A stretch of 30,675 nt of DNA, taken from positions 1-30,675 of the IMG/VR virus record IMGVR_UViG_3300037487_000523; one strand, given 5' to 3'. This document shows, in pieces, positions 24,068 to 30,625 of this stretch; position 1 is the first letter of the stretch, and each line of letters begins with the position of its first letter. The notes beneath the pieces are model-generated. The model saw only the letters and a program-made list of their open reading frames with translations. It was not told the origin of the DNA and did no database searches. Origin of the DNA: a virus. Both the position numbers and the translations under genes were made by a program.

Positions 24068-25444
24068 TTATTCATCATAGTCATCTATAATATTATTGTA
24101 GTAATTGCTTAATGTCGAGGTCGAGTTCGCTCGCGGGAGATCTTCTAAAAATTTAACTTCAAGATTCCTATCACCGTACTGTAAGGCCGCCTGGTTCGCA
24201 AGCATCAAAGCACAAATAGTGTCGTCATGACTGCCGCTGGCCGCGTTGTAGCTCATGCTACCAGTGGCATTGACCTTAACCTCGAAGGTGTCAAGCTCGC
24301 TGTGCAAGATGTTCCACTTAGGAATAACGATAGTCCTCTGTTCAAAGGCGGTCATGAGGCGGTTAACCATTTCTGATTTGCTTTGATTAGTGAAATTTAT
24401 CCCAACGTAATTTAGATCCGTAAAAGCTAATTGGTCATCGATAGCCACGCCTACCCCCGTCTTGTCATGATAAACCACTTCAACTTTCTTAAACTGCCTT
24501 GAAAAACGAACCAAGTTTCTGATCGCCTCGGTGTAGGTCTTCCTGTGAAACCTCTCGAAGCCGACCACTCTCGAAATTCCATGCGTCATCGATATAGCAA
24601 AGAACACCGTCCAGTCGGTCATCTTCGCCCAGTCGGCTCCTATAACCACGTCGCATTCGTCGGCGTCGTTACGGAACCAATGCTGGTGTTCCCCAAATAG
24701 GTCTATGTGTGTGCCGTCCATGCAATCCTGATATCCGGTAAACACGCTGCCGTCGTCCACGAACTCGGCAAGGAAATACTGCCTAAAGAGCCTCGCCGGT
24801 AATTCAGCGCGAGCCTCCTCGATCGACTGCCTCGGTACGAAGGGATTGTCTGATGTCGGCGCGGTGATAAATATCTTGGTCGGCATTCTTTTCTCGAAGG
24901 TCGCACGAGCCATCTCTTCCTTGGCTTCCATGCACTTTCTATAAAACCAATTCTTTCCGTACGGCGTCGAGATAAACAGCATCGGCCCGCGTGTCACAGT
25001 GCGCGTGGTTTTCGCAGAGGCGTAGACTTCCTCTTTCATCTTCGCGGCCTCGTCGAACACGTAACCGGAAACAGCCTGTCCCTCAAGGGATACGGGGTTT
25101 CCCGCGTGATGGAATTTTATCGACGAGCGAATATCTGGGATATATATTTCGAGGTTTCCTGCCGATGCCTTGGTTATCGGGTCAGGCGGCAACATGTCTT
25201 TACAATAGTTGAACCCGATTTTCGTTTGCTCGTATATCGGGGCGACCCATCGCCACAAGGCTCCTTGCTTCGACACGATACCGTTGGCGATACCGGCGGC
25301 GGCCGAAATACTTTTCCCAAACTTGCTCCCAGAGCAAACATAAATTTCCGTTATGCCAGGAATCATAAAAGCACTCATGATTAAATTTTGTTTAACCGAG
25401 TGAGGCTTGGGAGGACTTATTTGTATAATTCTGGATTCGGACAT
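24068..25444 (-). CDS. terL: Terminase large subunit
   Basis: This is a 458-residue packaging ATPase and nuclease. Numbering from the ATG at 25444, the Walker A-like loop is at 38-45 (SGSKFGKS), Walker B at about 129-132 (VFDEAA), and 'LFISTPYGKN' serves as the coupling motif. The nuclease residues are D271 in 'VVIGADWAKMTDW', D327 in 'YHDKTGVG' and D407/D408 in 'SGSHDDTICAL', the usual RNase H-like triad. Neither this ATG nor the one 15 bases upstream has a clear ribosome site; the start lies next to a divergent gene on the plus strand. It moves DNA into the prohead through the portal, encoded 14 bases on. Product identity is secure; the exact start is not. Confidence 0.96.
   Translation of the reverse strand: MSESRIIQISPPKPHSVKQNLIMSAFMIPGITEIYVCSGSKFGKSISAAAGIANGIVSKQGALWRWVAPIYEQTKIGFNYCKDMLPPDPITKASAGNLEIYIPDIRSSIKFHHAGNPVSLEGQAVSGYVFDEAAKMKEEVYASAKTTRTVTRGPMLFISTPYGKNWFYRKCMEAKEEMARATFEKRMPTKIFITAPTSDNPFVPRQSIEEARAELPARLFRQYFLAEFVDDGSVFTGYQDCMDGTHIDLFGEHQHWFRNDADECDVVIGADWAKMTDWTVFFAISMTHGISRVVGFERFHRKTYTEAIRNLVRFSRQFKKVEVVYHDKTGVGVAIDDQLAFTDLNYVGINFTNQSKSEMVNRLMTAFEQRTIVIPKWNILHSELDTFEVKVNATGSMSYNAASGSHDDTICALMLANQAALQYGDRNLEVKFLEDLPRANSTSTLSNYYNNIIDDYDE
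25424..25429 (+). promoter_or_regulatory. Candidate promoter of the plus-strand HTH gene
   Basis: A perfect TATAAT -10 lies 45 bases upstream of the ATG of the plus-strand gene, inside the first codons of terL. The -35 region 17 bases upstream (TGAGGC) is weak. It would drive transcription antisense to the late operon. Not certain. Confidence 0.4.
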
Positions 25445-25473
25445 AAGATAAACTAACATATCAGGAGGTGAGT

Positions 25474-25764
25474 ATGAAGAACTTTGATTTCGAAACCGCC
25501 GCGATGCTACGAGTTATCGACTTTGACGATATGATGATTCTTGCACTTTTGTACGACAACTATACTGGGACACAGTGCGGAAAGATTTTAAATATCTCGC
25601 AGCCGGCGGTGTCGCAACGGACGACAAGAATATCGTCCGTTCTTCCGTTCAAGTTATTGCAGCCCGAAGGTCGTTCGGTCCAACTAACAGTTGCAGGCCG
25701 AGTACTAGCCTCGGCCTGCAAGGTCGCGATTAAAATTATGACCGAATCAATTATTGTGCGCTGA
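25474..25764 (+). CDS. Small LysR-type HTH regulator (DNA-binding domain only)
   Basis: This 96-residue protein is the only plus-strand gene. A strong AGGAGG site lies 5 bases before the ATG. Residues about 22-52 form a LysR-type winged helix-turn-helix: 'LALLYDNYTG', then 'QCGKILNISQPAVSQRTTRI', with the wing 'LLQPEGRSVQLTVAGRVLA' at about 61-79. Full LysR regulators have about 300 residues; the effector domain is missing, so it may bind DNA without a ligand domain. Its last 18 bases overlap the end of the exported-protein gene tail to tail. It lies antisense to the operon between the exported protein gene and terL, and carries a 12-bp inverted repeat. A role in late-gene regulation or interference is inferred. 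The target site is unknown. Confidence 0.83.
   Translation: MKNFDFETAAMLRVIDFDDMMILALLYDNYTGTQCGKILNISQPAVSQRTTRISSVLPFKLLQPEGRSVQLTVAGRVLASACKVAIKIMTESIIVR
25691..25721. other. Perfect 12-bp inverted repeat in HTH gene
   Basis: TTGCAGGCCGAG is followed by a 7-base spacer and CTCGGCCTGCAA, a perfect GC-rich inverted repeat within the regulator's coding sequence. There is no T run on either side, so it is not a standard terminator. Either strand's RNA would form a very stable hairpin: in the minus-strand transcript it lies between the exported-protein stop and terL. Confidence 0.75.
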
Positions 25765-26508
25765 TTCCCAAATCTTTCCAGCGATCGGTGGAGCTATGTA
25801 GCGGTCCATTCCATTTTCTACGAATCCAGATATCGGCCCACAAACAAAGGTGAGCAAACCTAGTCCGGCGGTAGCCGCGCCACAAACCGCAGTAGACGCC
25901 CAATAACTAACCACTCCGGCGAGACCGTGATGATCGAATGACCATCGTGATAATGGATGCCCCGCAAAATGATCCAAGTAATCAATCTTATCAAAGGCCG
26001 AAGGATTAAATACGACCGGAGTCGCAAAGTTGACTATGAAAAGATCATGCGTGTGAAAATACTGACACCAAAAGTCGCCGAGCTTAATGTGAACCGCGAC
26101 GTGAACCAATTCCATCCAGATATTCATCGGGTCATGCTGCCCGATTTCTTTCATGCCGAAAAAACGGTTCTCATAAAAGAATTTGTAATTAGATTCATAC
26201 TCGCCAGCAATTTTTATGGCGTCATCCTTGTAACCGAAATGATTCAAGGCGGCAACCGACCGCTGAATGATGCGTGCGGTGGTCAAGTCAAGTAACCGAG
26301 CCGAAGGCAGGCCGTTAGGAGTGTCGATGGTATTGGCAACCATGGCATTGATTTCGTCGCCTTTAACCCAATCCTTTTGGCGCTTATGCTCTCGTTTCAT
26401 TTCATCGGCGGTATGATTAAACTCTTCGCCAGCGTTGAAGTCTACTGGTTGAAGATCCTGTGCATAACTTGTGGATGAAATAATAAAAAGTAATAGAAAT
26501 TTTAGCAT
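25747..26508 (-). CDS. Exported His-rich protein of unknown function
   Basis: This 253-residue protein has a clear N-terminal signal peptide: MLKFLLLFIISSTSYA followed by Q, with cleavage after residue 16. I chose ATG 26508 because of AAGGAG 7 bases upstream; a longer in-frame start would hide the signal peptide. The mature protein has 'HVAVH' (136-140), 'HTHD' (152-155), and His180, 184, 193 and 194, suggesting a metal site. A hydrophobic, Gly/Ala-rich stretch at about 198-230 contains two cysteines. No known hydrolase or lysis motif was recognised. It is encoded between small metallopeptidase/packaging genes and terL, overlapping the previous stop by 7 bases. A role at the host envelope is plausible, for example superinfection exclusion or lysis support, but unproven. 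Confidence 0.74.
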   Translation of the reverse strand: MLKFLLLFIISSTSYAQDLQPVDFNAGEEFNHTADEMKREHKRQKDWVKGDEINAMVANTIDTPNGLPSARLLDLTTARIIQRSVAALNHFGYKDDAIKIAGEYESNYKFFYENRFFGMKEIGQHDPMNIWMELVHVAVHIKLGDFWCQYFHTHDLFIVNFATPVVFNPSAFDKIDYLDHFAGHPLSRWSFDHHGLAGVVSYWASTAVCGAATAGLGLLTFVCGPISGFVENGMDRYIAPPIAGKIWESAHNN

Positions 26509-26687
26509 GACCCATCTCCTTTTATGTTGTCTAAAAGTTGTTGTAGCTTTGAAACGTCCCCGTTTTTCTTCGCCTCCTTGATCGCCAAAGAACAAACCTC
26601 GGCAGCCTTCGGATCCTTCTTACACATGTCATAGATCAATTTTCCTAACTGAATAAATACGCTTAACACATGAACCCAGATCGGCAT
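26502..26687 (-). CDS. Small 61-residue protein, unknown
   Basis: This protein starts MPIWVHVLSVFIQLGKLIYD, a moderately hydrophobic N-terminal helix of about 20 residues, followed by a Lys/Asp-rich helical part. Cysteines lie at 22, 32 and 61. GGGAGG lies 7 bases before the ATG, a strong site, and the stop overlaps the exported-protein gene start. The N-terminal helix could be a membrane segment or an uncleaved signal; the C-terminal part is soluble. Since the next gene makes an exported protein, the pair may act together at the envelope. It is too small to assign and lacks holin-like pairs of membrane segments. Confidence 0.66.
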   Translation of the reverse strand: MPIWVHVLSVFIQLGKLIYDMCKKDPKAAEVCSLAIKEAKKNGDVSKLQQLLDNIKGDGSC

Positions 26688-26690
26688 GAC

Positions 26691-26999
26691 TCACCTCCCT
26701 TTGATGAATGGAAATAGTGCGCTTTCTAAAACGGTACAGATTTGTTCTTCCTTGCTCATGCTCAACCCTTCGCCGACGCCGGATATCATGAGTGCCGCGT
26801 GCGTGATCTCGTGCCATAAAATTACGCGCCACCCATCTTGCCGCAGCAAAGATATTTGCATCTTGTCCGACTCAAACCGACCAAGTAAATCGTGACCGTC
26901 AAGCTGTAGTTTTTTAAACGTGCGCACTTGGATCTTCACTCCGAGAACCGTGACGACGCGAGGCGGTCTTGTGCGACTAGGATCAAAGGGATTTACCAC
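26691..26999 (-). CDS. Small HExxH zinc metallopeptidase-like protein
   Basis: This 102-residue protein carries the zincin motif HEITH at residues 63-67 in 'VILWHEITHAALMISG', with a downstream Glu (84/85 in 'SKEEQICTVLE') as likely third ligand. It begins with GTG (MVNPFDPSRT) inside the end of the phosphoesterase gene; an AAGGCGG site lies upstream. The size fits the small ImmA/M78-like or SprT-like domains found in phages, with no other domain. Its target is unknown; substrates of such proteins in phages include repressors and structural proteins. It stops three bases before the ATG of the next gene. The catalytic motif is clear; function is inferred. Confidence 0.78.
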   Translation of the reverse strand: MVNPFDPSRTRPPRVVTVLGVKIQVRTFKKLQLDGHDLLGRFESDKMQISLLRQDGWRVILWHEITHAALMISGVGEGLSMSKEEQICTVLESALFPFIKGR

Positions 27000-27711
27000 G
27001 GATGACCGCCTTTCCGTTGTTGACCGTAATCAGCTCGAAAGTGGTCTTTCCAAAGTTATCCACAGTCAGCAAACCAAGAGCTTGTTGCCAACCGGTCGGT
27101 GTTGGCTGATGTGCTGTTTTCTTTTCGTCGCTACCGTGACCGAGCGAGACGCTATAGTGAACACCGTCGCTCACAATTTGAACACGATGTGTGTGCCCGC
27201 AAATAATATTCGAACGATACTTGGCGAGGTTGGTCATGGCCACGTGTTGATTAAAATAGAAGCCGTGAAGGAGCACGCAGTCGCCTAGCATTAGGGAGTT
27301 CCACTTGGCGTAGTTGTGCCAAGTAAATTTGATGCGGCCCTCGTTACGTTCTTTGAGCCGCAATAGTTCTGGCATCGGTCGCACGATCTCATGCAAGTCG
27401 CGAGCATGACGAGCGACGTAACGATGGAGTCGAAATTCATGGTTACCTTCTAGCAAATGAATCTCACCGCCTCGCGGCAATGCAGCGGCCCACTGATCGA
27501 GCATCGTATTCCACTCGTGGATGTCGTCGCCGATAGTGTTTCGACGCGACGGATCTTTGTCGTAGGTCGAGAGCTGCCAAAAATCTAGGGCATCGCCGAG
27601 TTGAACGATGCCCTGAAAAGAAACAGACTTGAGTAATTTTATTATCAGCTTGGAGAATAGACGGCACTCGTATGGCACGTGTAAATCGGGAACAATTAGA
27701 TAGGTCTTCAC
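26983..27711 (-). CDS. Calcineurin-like metallophosphoesterase
   Basis: This 242-residue protein has the five metal-binding blocks of the family: D9 and H11 in 'VPDLHVPY', G39-D40 in 'QLGDALDFW', N90-H91 in 'LEGNHEFRLHR', H149 in 'LLHGFYF' and H173/H175 in 'CGHTHRVQ'. It starts at GTG 27711 with AGGAGG 8 bases upstream. Its stop overlaps the HExxH gene start. Substrates could be nucleic acids or nucleotides; phage homologues are known but often uncharacterised. Between the terminase subunit genes it may act in DNA metabolism or counter-defence; this is inferred. The enzyme class is secure. Confidence 0.92.
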   Translation of the reverse strand: MKTYLIVPDLHVPYECRLFSKLIIKLLKSVSFQGIVQLGDALDFWQLSTYDKDPSRRNTIGDDIHEWNTMLDQWAAALPRGGEIHLLEGNHEFRLHRYVARHARDLHEIVRPMPELLRLKERNEGRIKFTWHNYAKWNSLMLGDCVLLHGFYFNQHVAMTNLAKYRSNIICGHTHRVQIVSDGVHYSVSLGHGSDEKKTAHQPTPTGWQQALGLLTVDNFGKTTFELITVNNGKAVIRGKSL

Positions 27712-27730
27712 TGGTCGGGCCTCCTAATGG

Positions 27731-28150
27731 TTATTCCTTTAGTATACCCCATGCCTCTTTTTTATCCAAAGCCTCGCCGTCAAGTATAGTTTGGATCAAT
27801 GAGCCGTCGACCGAGAAGTCGGTTTTAAATATCGTGTGAGAACTCTTAACCTCCAATTGTTCCGTCACCTTACCTATTGCGCGGTCGAGCAACGCGTTCC
27901 ACCGCATGTAGTCGCCGGACTGCAACGCCTTAACATAAATCGAAGCAATCGTGCACTCGATCATCGGCGTATCGGCACTGGTTATCTTTGCCTGGACTTC
28001 GGCCCGCGTCATAGCCGAATATTTATTTATCAATTGTTGAATGTAACCATGCGACATTTTCGATACCGCACGCAGTTCGGGGTCCATTGGCGGGCGGCCT
28101 TTTAAATTTCCAGACTGGCCTTTAATAAATTTTCTACCATTACCGGCCAT
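27731..28150 (-). CDS. Probable terminase small subunit
   Basis: This 139-residue protein carries 'KGQSGNLKGRPP' (about residues 10-21), the signature of the DUF5681 domain, common near phage terminases and used as a DNA-recognition N-terminus. The rest is helical with 'AKITSADTPMIECTIASIY' and 'MRWNALLDRAIGKVTEQLE'. It is 2.3 kb upstream of terL with phosphoesterase, metallopeptidase and exported-protein genes between. GGAGG lies 11 bases before the ATG. Small terminases bind the packaging site and load TerL; the packaging role here rests on the domain and location, as no pac site was identified. Confidence 0.7.
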   Translation of the reverse strand: MAGNGRKFIKGQSGNLKGRPPMDPELRAVSKMSHGYIQQLINKYSAMTRAEVQAKITSADTPMIECTIASIYVKALQSGDYMRWNALLDRAIGKVTEQLEVKSSHTIFKTDFSVDGSLIQTILDGEALDKKEAWGILKE

Positions 28151-28152
28151 AA

Positions 28153-28251
28153 TTATTTACGCCTCCAGATCGACGGCCTGTTATTCCAGATCTTAGATTC
28201 CATCTTCTCATAGCCCATGATTTTTAGAGCCTTTAAAAATAGCGTGCTCAT
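28153..28251 (-). CDS. 32-residue microprotein
   Basis: This short gene starts MSTLFLKALKIMGYEKMESK and ends in WRRK. The ATG overlaps the glycosyltransferase stop (ATGA), and the stop codon lies two bases before the next start, so it exactly fills an otherwise 100-base gap. The product is basic, with Trp residues at the end and an amphipathic helix at the front. It shares its 3' end with the ribosome site for the next gene, so it could also be a leader that couples translation. No family was recognised. Confidence comes from fit to its neighbours alone. Confidence 0.55.
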   Translation of the reverse strand: MSTLFLKALKIMGYEKMESKIWNNRPSIWRRK

Positions 28252-29117
28252 ACTTTTCGTTCCGTGATTAGCATGTTGTAGTTATTAACTTTATTCTCAA
28301 CCTCAACTCCGTCACGGCGGATGAGTCCATTCTTTTTAAAACCAGTATAGTCTACGTGATGATGCCAGCGTCCGAACTTAAATACTATTTCCGACACGTC
28401 CGGGTGCATAGCTACCTGCATTTTAGATTTCGGCATCGTGCCGTCTTTAGCGTAAAAGTCTTTCGTGTTCCCGCCCTTAATCGTTTGAGTCGGCGACTTG
28501 AGTTGAAGGAAAGCGTTGAACTGAACCGTACACCAATTAGCTTTAAGCATATTTAGCGACAGGTCTGTATCCTCGTTATAGCGCCCACGCCACCGAAACG
28601 GCACGTCATTCCTAATTAAGTTACAGGAATATATCCGAGTGTTCGTAACGAACGGCGGCTGTTTTACTTTCCTTGGGACGAACATCTCGTAGTTCGGGCC
28701 AGCCATCGCTACGTTTTTATACCGTAGGCAGAAATCCTCCATGCACCGAAAGATCGTACCGTCACCGACACGTAAAATTATGTTGTCATTAAACCGAGAA
28801 AACTGTCGGATATTATCGTCCATTACCCAGTGCCACGGAGCGCCGATAGAAATAGAATGATCCCATGCGAAATTACGAGCAGCGCCCGGCCCTTTACTTT
28901 TAGTGTCGCCGAGATCGTCGAAGGTGTCGTATTCCCTCTGATACTTTTTATCTAAGATCAAAATTTTCTTCGGATCGATAACCGCCGAATAGTCTTTATA
29001 TTCTTGTTCCTCAATAACAATAAAATACGGAGTGTTCATCCGCTCTAGCGCCTTACTCGTTAGCCGAGTATCGGAGCGACCTTTCGACACGATATATAAC
29101 GGGAATCTAGGATTCAC
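28248..29117 (-). CDS. TET-associated glycosyltransferase-like protein
   Basis: This 289-residue protein has the full pattern of TET-associated glycosyltransferases found in phages: 'PLYIVSKGRSDTRLTSKALE' at the start, 'WHWVMDDNIRQF' at about 95-106 with the acidic pair D100/D101, 'RIYSCNLIRNDVPFRWRGRY' at about 161-180, 'NEDTDLSL' and 'WHHHVDY' at about 251-257. Such enzymes are expected to add a sugar to hydroxymethyl-cytosine made by a TET-type oxygenase, protecting phage DNA. It begins with GTG at 29117, overlapping the ParB-like gene by 11 bases, with GGAG upstream. No TET oxygenase or methyltransferase lies in the window. Family membership is from remembered motifs; activity is inferred. 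Confidence 0.85.
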   Translation of the reverse strand: MNPRFPLYIVSKGRSDTRLTSKALERMNTPYFIVIEEQEYKDYSAVIDPKKILILDKKYQREYDTFDDLGDTKSKGPGAARNFAWDHSISIGAPWHWVMDDNIRQFSRFNDNIILRVGDGTIFRCMEDFCLRYKNVAMAGPNYEMFVPRKVKQPPFVTNTRIYSCNLIRNDVPFRWRGRYNEDTDLSLNMLKANWCTVQFNAFLQLKSPTQTIKGGNTKDFYAKDGTMPKSKMQVAMHPDVSEIVFKFGRWHHHVDYTGFKKNGLIRRDGVEVENKVNNYNMLITERKV

Positions 29118-29727
29118 TAACTACGTCCACTCCGGTGGTCGATACTATCTCGGCCTTCGGATACCAAATAGATTTTGTTTTATCCGTAATATTTTGCTGT
29201 ACCAATTCCGCGAATGCTCGCACGTCGTCGTTATTAGCGAAGGTAACGATGAGTTGACGCACACCGCTAATGTCCTCGTTGGCGAACTCAGGCATATCCT
29301 CCCACTCTTTCTCAGGGTCGGTACCGTTCTCGTTCTTCGTGCCTATAATATCCAGAGCCGATAGGTCGAAGCCGATCTCTCCAAGGTCGAAGCCGTCTTC
29401 TCGCAGAGCTTGCAGCGTGGAGCCGAGAATCATTTCATTCCATGTTCCCATGGTTCCAATTTGGTTGTCGGCAATTGAATATGCCGTAGCATCAAATTTA
29501 TCTAAAGACGTGACGACGCAATCGATATGCGTCCAGCCTAATTGTCGAGCAGCTTCAAGCCGACAATTACCAGCGATAACGATATCTTTAACGTCTATAA
29601 TGATTGGCAACTGCTGATTAAACTTCTTTAAAGATCCCTTAATAGCCTTTAAATTCTTTTCATCATGCTTGCGAGCATTGTTAGGATCATTGTATAGTTC
29701 AGATATCTTCCTTGAAATCACTTCCAT
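29107..29727 (-). CDS. ParB/Srx-like domain protein
   Basis: This 206-residue protein starts MEVISRKISELYNDPNNARK. The N-terminal 90 residues are the ParB/sulfiredoxin-like domain: 'QQLPIIIDVKDIVIAGNCRL' (about 38-57), 'EAARQLGWTHIDC' and 'ADNQIG'. The motif GNCRLEAA takes the place of the GxxR motif of this fold. The second half is unassigned, ending in 'KSIWYPKAEIVSTTG'. No helix-turn-helix DNA-binding domain is visible, unlike chromosome-partitioning ParB. Proteins of this sort lie next to glycosyltransferase-like genes in phages with modified DNA. An upstream ATG (29760) gives a longer form; the chosen ATG at 29727 begins the conserved domain. Confidence 0.82.
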   Translation of the reverse strand: MEVISRKISELYNDPNNARKHDEKNLKAIKGSLKKFNQQLPIIIDVKDIVIAGNCRLEAARQLGWTHIDCVVTSLDKFDATAYSIADNQIGTMGTWNEMILGSTLQALREDGFDLGEIGFDLSALDIIGTKNENGTDPEKEWEDMPEFANEDISGVRQLIVTFANNDDVRAFAELVQQNITDKTKSIWYPKAEIVSTTGVDVVSES

Positions 29728-29890
29728 GACTGTTATCTTTCTGATAAATCCTTTTATCATTTATATTATCTTCAGGCGTTGTATTAGAATCTTCTACAAC
29801 ACCCTCCTCTTGAACATAGAATATTTTATCGAAGTTGTCACGATACTCTTTAGAAGCAATAAAGTTCCTGTTCGTGTCGGCTTTGGTCAT
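29699..29890 (-). CDS. Small acidic protein, unknown
   Basis: This 63-residue protein starts MTKADTNRNFIASKEYRDNF and is rich in Asp, Asn, Glu and Lys with a low-complexity polar C-terminus, so probably disordered. GAGGTGG lies upstream of the ATG, which overlaps the preceding stop (ATGA). Its end overlaps the ParB-like gene by 29 bases. No family, metal site or membrane segment was recognised. It may assist the neighbouring DNA-modification genes, but nothing in the sequence shows this. Confidence 0.6.
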   Translation of the reverse strand: MTKADTNRNFIASKEYRDNFDKIFYVQEEGVVEDSNTTPEDNINDKRIYQKDNSHGSDFKEDI

Positions 29891-30126
29891 GATTCCACCT
29901 CGGCAATAGATTCGAGCCAGCCCACCACGTTGTCGTCAGTATATTTTACCGACGTCCAGGAGCCGGCGGTGGAGTAGGCGTCCCCATATTTTTTGATTGG
30001 GCAATAGAGCCGTATCTTTTTCCTCTTAAGATTGATCGGCCCAAAAGTCAGGACACCGCAGCGCGGACACGAATCCCCGTTTTTAGTGGCGACGAGTTCG
30101 AAGGCACACAGTGCGCAGGTCGTCAT
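29887..30126 (-). CDS. Zinc-ribbon protein
   Basis: This 79-residue protein has Cys4-x2-Cys7 ('TTCALCAF') and Cys20-x2-Cys23 ('SCPRCGVL'), a standard zinc ribbon. A basic stretch 'NLKRKKIRLYCPIKKYG' follows, fit for nucleic-acid binding, then an acidic/aromatic tail ('WTSVKYTDDNVVGWLES'). Its ATG and stop both overlap neighbours (ATGA), so it is translationally coupled to a Pro/Ala-linker protein and the next small protein. Zinc ribbons of this size in phages often bind nucleic acids or serve as transcription adaptors; the specific role is unknown. Confidence 0.73.
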   Translation of the reverse strand: MTTCALCAFELVATKNGDSCPRCGVLTFGPINLKRKKIRLYCPIKKYGDAYSTAGSWTSVKYTDDNVVGWLESIAEVES

Positions 30127-30458
30127 TTGTTGCCCCAGTATATTTCTGGATCTTTGGTAACGGTGCCGTCTTGTATCGACTTCCGGCAGGCCGCTCGTTC
30201 TATTTCTCTAATAGTTTTTGGCGGCACCCTTTTGGCGGGAGCGGGAACCGGCACCAGCGCGGGATCTGGCAGTGGTGCGGGCCCAAGCTCCTTACCGATG
30301 ATTGCGCGATAAATAATTTCTTGGAGTATGGCAGCGCCCAGCCTTGAGTCGAACCGCACGAATAGCTTCTCAAAGAATGGTTTGAGAAATTCCGGCTTGT
30401 CTTTTTCGCCTTGACAAATGAGTGCAAGGTCGTTTAAAGATTTTTCAAAATCTGTCAT
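30123..30458 (-). CDS. Helical protein with Pro/Ala linker, unknown
   Basis: This 111-residue protein starts MTDFEKSLNDLALICQG. I chose ATG 30458 because it overlaps the preceding stop (ATGA); the frame could be extended to 30665, but that part reads antisensibly across the zinc-ribbon gene. Residues 1-65 look helical, followed by a Pro/Ala/Val linker ('PAPLPDPALVPVPAPAKRVP', about 66-87) and a basic C-terminal helix with 'IREIERAACRKS'. The linker suggests two small functional parts. No family was recognised. Confidence 0.66.
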   Translation of the reverse strand: MTDFEKSLNDLALICQGEKDKPEFLKPFFEKLFVRFDSRLGAAILQEIIYRAIIGKELGPAPLPDPALVPVPAPAKRVPPKTIREIERAACRKSIQDGTVTKDPEIYWGNK

Positions 30459-30625
30459 AAATTGCGTTTCTTTTTGGTCTTTTTCACGCACCCGCATAAA
30501 ACTATATCCACCCATCCCTGATTGTATTCTCCAAATCTTTTCATACAATCGGGGCAAATCATAGAGTAAAATGGTGGGTCCGCTCTTTTTGTGTACTTGG
30601 GTCGGTAGTCCGGTGCTGCGCTCAT
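30455..30625 (-). CDS. Small zinc-ribbon-like protein
   Basis: This 56-residue protein starts MSAAPDYRPK. Cys24-x2-Cys27 ('ICPDCMKR') and Cys44/Cys46 ('LCGCVKKT') form a likely zinc site, and the tail is Lys/Arg-rich. The ATG at 30625 has GAGG 5 bases upstream; an in-frame ATG at 30655 would also overlap an upstream TGA (ATGA), so the longer 66-residue form is possible. Its end overlaps the next start (ATGA). It is near the right edge of the window; the gene before it is not visible. A nucleic-acid-binding role is suggested only by its cysteines and charge. Confidence 0.6.
   Translation of the reverse strand: MSAAPDYRPKYTKRADPPFYSMICPDCMKRFGEYNQGWVDIVLCGCVKKTKKKRNL

Noticed and set aside
27240-27250. 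Second CACGTG near 27241 as another parS
   Set aside because: Only the central six bases match; the flanks are not palindromic and do not fit the consensus.
26920-27288. Open frame of 122 codons on the plus strand
   Set aside because: It is antisense to the phosphoesterase, whose metal motifs are complete, and has no ribosome site.
29107-29727. A ParB that would bind the parS-like site
   Set aside because: Only the ParB/Srx-like N-terminal domain is visible, with no helix-turn-helix; the GxxR motif is altered, so partition function is not supported.
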